Part shown: positions 1-7,576 of the stretch, in pieces | How the letters are laid out: each line of letters opens with the position of its first letter | Numbering within the stretch: position 1 is the first letter of the stretch | Assembly (NCBI GenBank): GCA_965277855.1 | Contig: OZ255847.1 | Location: forward strand, 1,860,001 to 1,924,000 | DNA from: Bog-105 sp965277855 | Lineage (GTDB): Bacteria; Acidobacteriota; Terriglobia; Bryobacterales; Bryobacteraceae | Length of the DNA stretch: 64,000 nucleotides | Direction of reading: 5' to 3' | Position numbers and translations under genes: made by a program | Notes under the pieces: model-generated | Databases searched by the model: none | What the model was told of the DNA's origin: nothing | The model's input: only the letters and a program-made list of their open reading frames with translations

Positions 1-1317
1 ACGCTTTGCCAGGAAGCCAATCATGCCACGAACTGCGTCGGCTTGATTACCTGGATGCATACCTTTTCACCCGCCAAGATGTGGATCGCGGGACTCAAGG
101 CTTTGCAGAAACCGTTCGTCCATCTTCATACTCAATACAACCGCGAGCTGCCGTGGTCCACCATCGACATGGACTTCATGAATCTGAACCAGGCCGCGCA
201 CGGCGATCGCGAGTTTGGCTTTCTCGCCAGCCGCATGCGTCTCAATCGCAAAGTCGTGACCGGCTTCTGGCAGGATGCCGCCGTTCTCGAAGAGCTTGCC
301 ACCTGGGCGCGAGCCGCCGTCGCCTGGAATGATGCGCAAACTCTGAAAGTGGCTCGCTTTGGCGACAACATGCGCAACGTGGCGGTTACCGAAGGTGACA
401 AGGTAGAAGCCGAAATGCGGTTGCGCTATACCGTGCGCGGTTACGGGATCGGCGATCTGACCGACCTGTTTCCACATGTCCCGGACTCTGCGATCAACCA
501 GCTCGCCAAGGAGTACGGCGATACTTATGTGCTGGCGGAGAGCCTTCGCGCCGGCGGTTCACAGCGCCCTGCCTTGCTCGAAGCCGCTCGCATCGAACTG
601 GCTTTGCGCCGCTTCCTGCATGACGGCGGATTCACCGCTTTCACCGATACCTTCGAAGACTTGCACGGCCTGGCGCAATTACCCGGCATCGCCGTACAAC
701 GTCTGATGGCGGACGGCTACGGCTTTGGCGGGGAGGGCGATTGGAAAACAGCCGCGCTTGTCAGATCCATGAAAGTCATGGCGCATGGTCTCCCAGGTGG
801 GACTTCCTTCATGGAGGACTACACCTATCATCTGAGCGATGGTGGCCAGGTGCTCGGCGCGCACATGCTCGAAGTCTGCCCTTCGATCGCTGAAGGACAG
901 ATAACGGCCGAGATCCATCCCCTCTCGATAGGCGGCAAAAGCGACCCGGTGCGGCTAGTCTTTACGGGCGGTCCGGGTCCAGCGGTCAACGCGTCGGTAG
1001 TTGACATGGGCGACCACTTCCGCATGATCGTCAACCGCGTCAATGTCATCACTCCGGCGCAGCCTCTCCCCAAGCTTCCTGTGGCGCGTGCGCTGTGGAT
1101 CCCCGAGCCGAATCTCAAAATTGCGGCCACCACCTGGATTCTTGCCGGCGGCGCACACCATACCGGATTCAGTCGCGCCCTTACTTCCCAGCATCTCGAA
1201 GACTTTGCCGAAATGGCTGGGATTGAATACCTGCTGATCGATAAGGAAACAAACGTGCGCAATTTCAAAAACGAGATCCGCTGGAACGATCTCTACTATC
1301 GGCTGAACTCGCGATAG
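1..1317 (+). CDS. araA: L-arabinose isomerase, 3' part (5' end outside window)
   Basis: Interconverts L-arabinose and L-ribulose, the first step of cytoplasmic arabinose catabolism. The frame is open from base 1, and the first visible residues (TLCQEANHATNCVGLITW) align with about residue 60 of the 500-residue E. coli enzyme, so the start lies upstream of the window. The family block WMHTFSPAKMWI follows. All four catalytic/metal residues can be recognised: Glu in GFGGEGDWKTA, Glu in TSFMEDYTYH, His in LGAHMLEVCPS and His in LAGGAHHTGFS. The C-terminus looks complete. The next gene is convergent, 11 bp away, so any operon partners lie upstream of the window. Identification is by motif and is secure. 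Confidence 0.96.
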   Translation, partial: TLCQEANHATNCVGLITWMHTFSPAKMWIAGLKALQKPFVHLHTQYNRELPWSTIDMDFMNLNQAAHGDREFGFLASRMRLNRKVVTGFWQDAAVLEELATWARAAVAWNDAQTLKVARFGDNMRNVAVTEGDKVEAEMRLRYTVRGYGIGDLTDLFPHVPDSAINQLAKEYGDTYVLAESLRAGGSQRPALLEAARIELALRRFLHDGGFTAFTDTFEDLHGLAQLPGIAVQRLMADGYGFGGEGDWKTAALVRSMKVMAHGLPGGTSFMEDYTYHLSDGGQVLGAHMLEVCPSIAEGQITAEIHPLSIGGKSDPVRLVFTGGPGPAVNASVVDMGDHFRMIVNRVNVITPAQPLPKLPVARALWIPEPNLKIAATTWILAGGAHHTGFSRALTSQHLEDFAEMAGIEYLLIDKETNVRNFKNEIRWNDLYYRLNSR

Positions 1318-1328
1318 CTTCCGGGTGT

Positions 1329-2087
1329 CTATCGTTTCATCGTTCTCAATGCCGCCTCGAAACCTCCTGGCGTAATCCTGACCGCGCCTCCGTATGGCGC
1401 ATCCACATCGGCAATCGTCGTCAGTATCAGCGTCACCAGAAGGGTCACGCCTACCACCTGTACGATATGCATTCTTAGCTCTTCCACGTCAAAGAGGCAA
1501 GTGTAAATCACCGTCAGCGCGCCACCGGTAATCAGCACCAGCCAGAAGATCGTGGGTAGCTGAGTATTACTCTGCACTTCGCGAATGCGCCGGTGCTCCG
1601 TCACGGTTGTAAGATCGGCTAGCGTGCGTTCGAGCAGAGCCTCTTCGGAAAGCTCGTTGGGCCGAATAGCTACGACCACCTTCCAAAGTTGATCGATGAT
1701 CTGACTTCCAGAAGAACTGACCGAACCTCGCTCCATGGCGGGCCATTCCTTATCGATCATGGCACGCGCGTATTGTCGAGTAAGTGAGCCTACCTGGACG
1801 CGTTCCGGTGCCGGCAAACCCTCTGAGACACGGTTCACATTCAGCAACGCGTTCGCCTCGATTTGTGCATTCCGTTCCGCGCTCGCATAGTTGTTCCAGA
1901 CATCGGACAAGACAAACGCCACAATTACCGCATAAGTAGTTCCCAAAAACCCGATCTGCCAGCCAATCAGATCGTTGTGTTGTGAGCGGCCCGGCGTGAG
2001 CCAGTACCGCCTCATCACGAACAGCAGCGCTAACGCGGCCAGGATACTGGCAAGGATGATCCCGAAACTTTCCACCGCACTCAGCAA
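1329..2087 (-). CDS. DUF4239 (bestrophin-like) integral membrane protein
   Basis: A 252-residue inner-membrane protein of unknown function. Four hydrophobic segments are visible, at about residues 7-27, 44-64, 180-200 and 208-228, in a two-plus-two arrangement around a charged cytoplasmic region of about 115 residues. The layout and the C-terminal block ADVDAPYGGAVRITPGGF fit DUF4239, which is distantly related to bestrophin anion channels. Transport activity in this subgroup is inference only. It is monocistronic, convergent with araA and divergent from the PQQ dehydrogenase (116-bp gap). The ATG start places the first membrane segment directly at the N-terminus, as expected. Confidence 0.75.
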   Translation of the reverse strand: MLSAVESFGIILASILAALALLFVMRRYWLTPGRSQHNDLIGWQIGFLGTTYAVIVAFVLSDVWNNYASAERNAQIEANALLNVNRVSEGLPAPERVQVGSLTRQYARAMIDKEWPAMERGSVSSSGSQIIDQLWKVVVAIRPNELSEEALLERTLADLTTVTEHRRIREVQSNTQLPTIFWLVLITGGALTVIYTCLFDVEELRMHIVQVVGVTLLVTLILTTIADVDAPYGGAVRITPGGFEAALRTMKR

Positions 2088-2203
2088 AGTGATCCGCTCC
2101 CGATGAGTTTAAGAACAGATCACTATAACAACCCGATCCCGCGAAGAGTCCCACTCATCCCAACTCTACTGACTTTCGCATCCACAGAGCCCACACTGAA
2201 ATC

Positions 2204-4168
2204 ATGAAAACGCTGCCCGGTGTGGTTCAGTTAGTTGCGGTTCTATTAATCCTCACGTCTCTTCCTCTTGCCTGTGCAGAATCCGGCAACGCAGGCGACT
2301 GGCCCACCTACGGTCATGACGCAGGTGGACAGCGCTACTCTCCACTCACCGAGATCAACCGCTCGAATGTAGGTCAGCTCAAGCTGGCCTGGACCTTTCG
2401 AACGGGCGACGCCTACCAGCCCGAGCACGATAAACCGACTGCATTTGAAACCACTCCACTCTTCGTCGATGGCACGCTCTACGTAGGGACGCCACTTGGC
2501 CGCGTCATCGCTCTCGATCCGGTGACAGGCCGCGAACACTGGTCTTACGATCCGCACATCGACAAAGATAAGGGCTATGGAGACTACTCGCATCGCGGCG
2601 TCTCCACGTGGGTACCGCGCCCGGGCGGCCCCCGCCGTATCTTTATCGCGACCATCGATGCGCGCCTCATTGCCCTGGATGCAGCGACCGGCAAACCGTG
2701 CTCCGATTTCGGCGACAACGGTGTGGTCGATCTTCGTCATGGACTTCGGATTGCGCCCCGTGGCTATGCCGATTATGAAGAAACATCCCCGCCCGCAGTG
2801 ATCGGTAACATCATCGTGGTCGGATCCGGCATTCAGGACAATGGCTGGTCTGACGAGCCCAGCGGCGAAGTGCGAGGCTTCGATGTTCTGACAGGCAAGC
2901 TGAAATGGACTTGGGATCCGATCCCCCAGAACCCCGCCGATCCCGCCGCCAGCACCTGGAAGAACGGGAGCGCCCGCCGCACTGGCGCCGCGAATGCCTG
3001 GTCCATTATTGCGGCCGACCCCGCTCGCGGACTTGTATTCGTGCCTACGGGCAGCGCCAGTCCCGATTACTACGGTGGAGAACGGCTCGGCGATAACCTT
3101 TACGCGAATTCGATCGTCGCGCTAAGGGCTGACACCGGCCGCCCCGTGTGGCACTTTCAAACCGTGCATCACGATCTCTGGGATTACGACGTGGCAACCC
3201 CGCCGTTACTGTTCGATCTTCCGAAGGACGGTCAAACAATTCCGGCGATTGCCGTTGGTTCGAAAACCGGCAACCTCTTTCTTCTCAATCGTGAAACCGG
3301 CAAGCCTATCTTCGGCGTCGAAGAGCGTCGCGTTCCTCCCAGCGACGTCCCCGGCGAGAGCGCTTCGCCCACACAACCGTTTCCAATCGCCCCGACTTCG
3401 CTCACGCCGCAAGCCATGACGGCCGATGATGCCTGGGGCGTGGACGCCGCCGATCGCAAATGGTGCCGCGATGAAATCAGCCAGCTACGCACCGGTGGCA
3501 TATTTACTCCACCATCTATCAAAGGAACACTCTCTCTACCCGGCAATATCGGTGGACAAAATTGGGGCGGCATGGCGTACGATCCTGAGCATCATCTACT
3601 CGTGCTGCCTGAAAATCATCTCGCTGCGGAAGTCAAGTTGATCCCTCGTTCGGACTACGAAAGCTTACGCAACTCGCGCGGCCGCAAGCTCGATGGCGAC
3701 TGGGAGTTTGCTCCGCAACGCGGCACTCCCTTCGGCATGATGCGGCGCATGCTGCTCAGTCCCAAACGCTTGCCCTGTACCGCTCCACCCTGGGGGACTC
3801 TGCTCGCCGTCGACACTCTCACCGGGAAAAAACGCTGGGAAGTTCCGTTCGGCCGTTTGTACTCCGGACCCGATCACCCCGCCACGCCGGCCGCTTGGGG
3901 CTCCATCGTTTTAGGCGGACCTATCGCCACCGCCGGAGGTCTCGTCTTCGCCGCGGGTACTCTCGACAATGCTGTCTATGCGTTCGATGTGGAGACTGGA
4001 AAAACGCTTTGGCAAGGCGCTTTGCCCACCAGTGCCCGCGCCGTCCCCATGACCTACCGTGGCCCTGACGGAAAACAATACGTTGTCATTTGCGCTGGTA
4101 GCCACCAGCCGGCCGGAAATCAACCATTGGGCGATTACGTGATCGCTTTCAAACTTGAGCGACACTAA
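2204..4168 (+). CDS. PQQ-dependent (quinoprotein) dehydrogenase
   Basis: Predicted periplasmic quinoprotein of 654 residues that oxidises a sugar or alcohol with PQQ as cofactor. Residues 1-25 form a signal peptide with a likely signal peptidase I site after LACA. The mature part opens with the family block DWPTYGHDAGGQRYSPL and shows repeated beta-propeller blade motifs (ALDPVTGREHWSY, ALRADTGRPVWHF, LLNRETGKPIFG, AVDTLTGKKRWEV, AFDVETGKTLWQG). The DLWDYD block is typical of glucose-dehydrogenase-like members. There is no N-terminal membrane anchor domain and no fused cytochrome c, so electrons must leave through a separate carrier. The substrate cannot be told from sequence. No PQQ biosynthesis genes are nearby. 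The rlmB homolog starts 7 bp downstream. Confidence 0.88.
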   Translation: MKTLPGVVQLVAVLLILTSLPLACAESGNAGDWPTYGHDAGGQRYSPLTEINRSNVGQLKLAWTFRTGDAYQPEHDKPTAFETTPLFVDGTLYVGTPLGRVIALDPVTGREHWSYDPHIDKDKGYGDYSHRGVSTWVPRPGGPRRIFIATIDARLIALDAATGKPCSDFGDNGVVDLRHGLRIAPRGYADYEETSPPAVIGNIIVVGSGIQDNGWSDEPSGEVRGFDVLTGKLKWTWDPIPQNPADPAASTWKNGSARRTGAANAWSIIAADPARGLVFVPTGSASPDYYGGERLGDNLYANSIVALRADTGRPVWHFQTVHHDLWDYDVATPPLLFDLPKDGQTIPAIAVGSKTGNLFLLNRETGKPIFGVEERRVPPSDVPGESASPTQPFPIAPTSLTPQAMTADDAWGVDAADRKWCRDEISQLRTGGIFTPPSIKGTLSLPGNIGGQNWGGMAYDPEHHLLVLPENHLAAEVKLIPRSDYESLRNSRGRKLDGDWEFAPQRGTPFGMMRRMLLSPKRLPCTAPPWGTLLAVDTLTGKKRWEVPFGRLYSGPDHPATPAAWGSIVLGGPIATAGGLVFAAGTLDNAVYAFDVETGKTLWQGALPTSARAVPMTYRGPDGKQYVVICAGSHQPAGNQPLGDYVIAFKLERH

Positions 4169-4175
4169 CAGCAGC

Positions 4176-4901
4176 ATGACCCGATTTCTGGCCGGTGTTC
4201 ATCCGGTTCGCGAAGCCCTGCGCGCGCAGCGCCCTTTGGATAAAATCCTCATCGCTAAAGGAACTGCGGGTCCCCGCATCCAAGAAATCGTCGACCTCTG
4301 CCGCACCGCATCCATACCAATTCGTTTTGAATCTCGCGAAGTGCTCGATAGAACGAGTAAAGGCGTGCCTCACCAGGGCGTCATTGCTTTCGGCGCCGCA
4401 CACCATTACGTGGAACTCGACGCTATTTTGGACGGCGCGCAACTGCTCGTCGTGTTGGACGGTGTCGAAGATCCGCACAATCTCGGGGCAATCGTCCGTA
4501 CCGCGCACGCGGCGGGTGCAAACGCCGTGATCGTTCCCGAGCGGCGCGCCGCGCCGCTCACCGAGACGGTAGATCGCGCTGCCGCCGGCGCTCTCGAGTA
4601 CTTGCCAGTCGCACGCGTGACCAACATCAGCCAGACTCTCGACCGTTTAAAGCAGCGCGGCTTTTGGATCTACGGCCTGGACGAGCGCGGCACCGAACTG
4701 TATCATCAGACGACGTTCGCCTCGCCCACCGTCATCGTGCTTGGCAGCGAGGGCAAAGGTCTTCATCAAAATGTTCAAAACCATTGCGACGTCTTGCTGC
4801 GAATACCGATGGCCGGCGAAGTCTCTTCACTCAATGTGTCCGTCGCCGCGGGAGTTGTTCTCTTTGAATGGCGCAAACAAGCGGAATCCGCGTTGTTCTG
4901 A
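4176..4901 (+). CDS. rlmB: 23S rRNA 2'-O-methyltransferase, RlmB/TrmH family (SPOUT)
   Basis: SPOUT-class SAM-dependent enzyme that methylates a ribose 2'-OH in RNA; RlmB modifies G2251 of 23S rRNA. The N-terminus MTRFLAGVHPVREAL is the family's RNA-binding substrate domain. The three SPOUT motifs are clear: motif 1 DPHNLGAIVRTAHAAGA with Asn and Arg, motif 2 VLGSEGKGL, and motif 3 AGEVSSLNVSVAAGVVLFE. I chose ATG 4176 because it matches the usual family start. A TTG at 4155 would overlap the stop of the preceding gene. There is no clear Shine-Dalgarno, so expression may depend on the upstream gene. RlmB and other TrmH-family members cannot be separated with certainty. Confidence 0.9.
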   Translation: MTRFLAGVHPVREALRAQRPLDKILIAKGTAGPRIQEIVDLCRTASIPIRFESREVLDRTSKGVPHQGVIAFGAAHHYVELDAILDGAQLLVVLDGVEDPHNLGAIVRTAHAAGANAVIVPERRAAPLTETVDRAAAGALEYLPVARVTNISQTLDRLKQRGFWIYGLDERGTELYHQTTFASPTVIVLGSEGKGLHQNVQNHCDVLLRIPMAGEVSSLNVSVAAGVVLFEWRKQAESALF

Positions 4902-5444
4902 AAACAGCCGGCACCCCACGTGAGCAGTCCAACGAGAGCTTTGTACGGCAGGCATTCGACCCATAAGCGCTAACTTGTGATACCAGCAGCACTCAGCATA
5001 CCTGATTCTCGGAATTTGAAAGCGGCTCGGTTCCGCTCAATATCACCGTTGCTTAAACGAAGCATGCTGTTGAAAAACTCTTGTTTGCCGCGAACCACCA
5101 ATTTTAGGCAGATGAGGAATGTCTACCCTGTGGTCTGCGCTGAAACCGAGTTTTTCAACAACCTCGAGAGTTTATGCAACCCCCCATTGCCTGAATGGAC
5201 ATTCGTAAACACTGCGCCGTTACTCGCGTGTAGTCCATGCAGAAGAGTCAGATCCGCGGTTTCCGCGTTATATGGCCAGGTTATTCGGATTCGTGATTCA
5301 CTGAACGACATTTCCTTGCACAAGCAGACGTCGAAGATTGATTGGTTGTCACTATAAATGATGTGTTCCCGGCCTTTGTTGCTGCCTCTTCACCTACACT
5401 AAAACGCGAGGTGAACGTTTCATGACGTCGGTTTCAAAAGGTCA
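4902..5444. other. Gene-free decayed region
   Basis: No open frame here has recognisable protein motifs. The only structure seen is a perfect inverted repeat at 5068-5080/5148-5160. Together with the fossil gene downstream this looks like a degraded insertion region. Confidence 0.5.
5068..5160. repeat. MITE-like element: 13-bp perfect inverted repeats 67 bp apart
   Basis: TGTTGAAAAACTC (5068-5080) is repeated in inverted orientation as GAGTTTTTCAACA (5148-5160). The whole element is about 93 bp and has no coding capacity. Short terminal inverted repeats on a tiny non-coding element fit a MITE or the leftovers of an insertion sequence. No flanking target-site duplication was convincing by eye. 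It sits in a gene-free stretch just upstream of a fossil gene. Confidence 0.5.
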
Positions 5445-5993
5445 GTGCCGGGGCAACTCGATCGCGCGGCTCGCGAGTTCCAGACGCTCCGTTCGACATC
5501 TAAGTACAACGATTGCAGTTATTAAAGGAGCAACGAGCGGCGCGAGTAATCACGGTCCTTGTCACAAGGATCGAGAGAATCGCTCCCCCGCGGAATCTCT
5601 TATCGTTCGGCGACTGACCGCATACTTGCAATTTGGGGCGCGACCAACGCGATTTGCCTCGAATACCTTCCTGGGATTCTCGCAGCATTACGAAGCGATG
5701 TCGAGAGTTGACCTTTTTCAGTCGATCACGGAGATCAGTCAACGCCAAGGTGTTTTCAGACTTCCTGGAGATGACCGAATACCTACGTGGTGGCGATAGT
5801 GTCGGCGCAAGCTAGACCAGATAAATGCAGGTCTTGCTCGCGCGAACGTCTATTCGATGCTCTATCAGAAGAACTTCACGGCATGGTTGGACTTACGCAA
5901 CAAGGCCGCCCGCGGTAAGCACTCGGAAACTCGAAGGAGCAAGTCGCCTTACTGGCCGCCGGCGTGCAGCACGTCGCGGCAAGGTTCCCGCCT
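5445..5993 (+). pseudogene. Frameshifted, internally deleted fossil of a family ending in an LRNKAAHG-type motif
   Basis: Pieces of one protein can be read in order but in changing frames. They are PGQLDRAAREFQTLRSTSKYND from a GTG at 5445 (then stop), RVITVLVTRIERIAPPRNLL near 5545-5605, LEYLPGILAALRSDVES near 5656-5708, AKVFSDFLEMTEYL near 5745-5787, LDQINAGLARANVYSMLYQKNFTAWLDLRNKAARGKHSE near 5812-5930, and EQVALLAAGVQHVAARFPP ending near 5993. From memory this order matches a bacterial hypothetical family of about 220-270 residues with a HEPN/DUF4145-like C-terminal helix pair. A block of about 40 residues appears deleted between EYL and LDQI. At least four frameshifts or stops make it non-functional. 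The exact family is not certain. Confidence 0.55.
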
Positions 5994-6309
5994 AAGCTCA
6001 CCCGGTACGAACGCGACATCCTTTTCCCATTTCGGCCGAGCTTATCTTTCTGACGCAGTAACCGGAACTCGGTCCGGTCTACCGCCCCGCATACATGGCG
6101 TCCTGTTCATCAGCGACATGTGTCAGTGGCGCTCAGCCGCGAGGGTTGCACCTAGCGACCCAAGTTTGACCTATCTTGCCGATCCATTGACGATGTACCT
6201 GAAAGCTCTAGCGTGCTAGCGACACGACTGCCCGGGAGTGAGGGCTGGGAGATGCGTTTGCGTCCGCCGTCTGCCCAGCCGTCCTAATTCCAACTTCTGA
6301 CTTCGATAC
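5994..6309. other. Non-coding stretch downstream of the fossil gene
   Basis: The last fossil frame runs on to about 6050 without family similarity. I see no other gene. Near its right end lies a hairpin (6243-6280) that could end transcription of the minus-strand gene starting at 6843. Confidence 0.4.
6243..6280 (-). terminator. Possible hairpin terminator of the secreted-protein gene
   Basis: GGCTGGG (6243-6249) pairs with CCCAGCC (6274-6280), with partial pairing further inside. It lies 30-67 bp past the stop codon of the minus-strand gene 6310-6843. No T-run follows, so intrinsic termination is only a guess. Confidence 0.3.
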
Positions 6310-6843
6310 TTAAGAACCGTCCCGATCGTGTCTTTCGTCGGATCGCCTGGTCGAAATGTGAGTAACGAACTGCCCATTCACAACTGAACTGGGCTCTCTT
6401 TGAGCTGTAGCGATCACGGTTGCGACTCTGATCCCTCCGAGAACTTCTGACTGCGTGAAGACAAAATCCAGAGTCGCAGGGCTCGTGCCTCCTCCTGGAA
6501 GCTCGACTGTAAAATAAAGCGTACCTGTGCCATCGGGGTTGACGACGTAAGGACCGGTAAAACGAATATCTACGACGACTCTGTTGTTGCCCGAGCCGGG
6601 CAGATTGACTCGCGCCGTGCCCTCAACATTGCCTTCCCCGTCGGCGTGATACGTCCCAATCAGGCGAGCGACATTCGCCCCGTAGGTGCCTATCACGGCA
6701 TAATCTCCCCTCAAGCTAGTTAAGCTGTAGGCCGGCGGCGTTGCTTTGAGACCTTGGGCCAGAGCGATAGATGAAGGTGCAACGGCAAAGGAGCCGAGAA
6801 TGCAACCTAAGACAGGAATCAAACTTCTTCGTGTATTTGGCAT
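6310..6843 (-). CDS. Secreted hypothetical protein
   Basis: 177 residues with a clear signal peptide (basic n-region, hydrophobic stretch to about residue 27, cleavage likely after IALA or ALAQ). The mature part is beta-rich and full of Gly, Thr and Val. It starts with SLRGDYAVIGTYGANVARLIGTYHADGEGNVEGTARVNLPG, a 'LxGxYa...G...aDGxG' pattern that I associate with small extracellular proteins common in acidobacteria. The C-terminal 15 residues are highly charged (RRSDERHDRDGS). No enzymatic motif is visible. It is a single gene, divergent from the sigma factor, with a 145-bp gap. Function unknown. Confidence 0.6.
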   Translation of the reverse strand: MPNTRRSLIPVLGCILGSFAVAPSSIALAQGLKATPPAYSLTSLRGDYAVIGTYGANVARLIGTYHADGEGNVEGTARVNLPGSGNNRVVVDIRFTGPYVVNPDGTGTLYFTVELPGGGTSPATLDFVFTQSEVLGGIRVATVIATAQREPSSVVNGQFVTHISTRRSDERHDRDGS

Positions 6844-6988
6844 CGGTTAAGGTCTTCTTTCAATACGTTTCAATGGATTACTCGGAAGGCTTCAGTAAGA
6901 CGCCCTCAACCTGGTAAGCGATATCCCGCGCGGAAAGCGGAAGAGGACGATAGAATTTCTAGGCGTGATCCGAACGCCAGGAGGGTAA

Positions 6989-7576
6989 ATGGCTATTCCC
7001 GGAGAAGGGGAAGTTACGCGTCTGCTTCGGGCGTGGGGAGACGGCGAGGAGAGCGTTCTCGACAAACTCATTCCTTTGATCCAGGGCGAGTTGCAGCGCT
7101 TGGCGCGACAACACATGCACCGTGAGCGTCCAGGGCATACACTCCAGGCGACCGCTTTGGTCAATGAGGCGTACTTACGTCTCGCTGCCACACCTTGCAT
7201 CCAGTGGCGCGATCGCATTCACTTCTTTGCGGTTTCCGCTCGTATCATGCGCCGCATTCTCGTTGATTCAGCGAGAGCGAAATCTACTCGCAAGCACGGC
7301 GGAACCGATCGTAAAGTGGCATTGGACGAGGTAGCAATTATTTGTCCTGAGCGGGGCAAGGAACTCCTGGCGCTTGACGATGCTCTCGAACGGCTCGCTA
7401 CCCTGAACGTCCGGCAAAGTCGGGTTGTCGAGCTGCGCTATTTCGCCGGGCTGAACGAAACAGAGATTGGGGAAATCTTGCAGGTCTCAGCCAGAACAGT
7501 GCGGCAGGATTGGAGCTTGGCACGAGTTTGGCTCTATCGTGAGTTAGATCACAGCGGAGCACAAGGTGACACCTGA
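6989..7576 (+). CDS. ECF-type RNA polymerase sigma factor (TIGR02999-like)
   Basis: A 195-residue alternative sigma factor that should direct RNA polymerase to a small regulon. The N-terminus EVTRLLRAWGDGEESVLDKLIPLIQGELQRLA and the block GHTLQATALVNEAYLRL are typical of the TIGR02999 ECF group found in acidobacteria and planctomycetes. Region 2 continues through DRIHFFAVSARIMRRILVDSAR, and region 4 is ELRYFAGLNETEIGEILQVSARTVRQDWSLARVWL, a helix-turn-helix. A good Shine-Dalgarno (GGAGG) lies just upstream of ATG 6989. The kinase gene starts on a GTG inside its last codons (11-bp overlap), so the two are co-translated. No classical membrane anti-sigma factor is present; the kinase is the likely controller. 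Confidence 0.9.
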   Translation: MAIPGEGEVTRLLRAWGDGEESVLDKLIPLIQGELQRLARQHMHRERPGHTLQATALVNEAYLRLAATPCIQWRDRIHFFAVSARIMRRILVDSARAKSTRKHGGTDRKVALDEVAIICPERGKELLALDDALERLATLNVRQSRVVELRYFAGLNETEIGEILQVSARTVRQDWSLARVWLYRELDHSGAQGDT

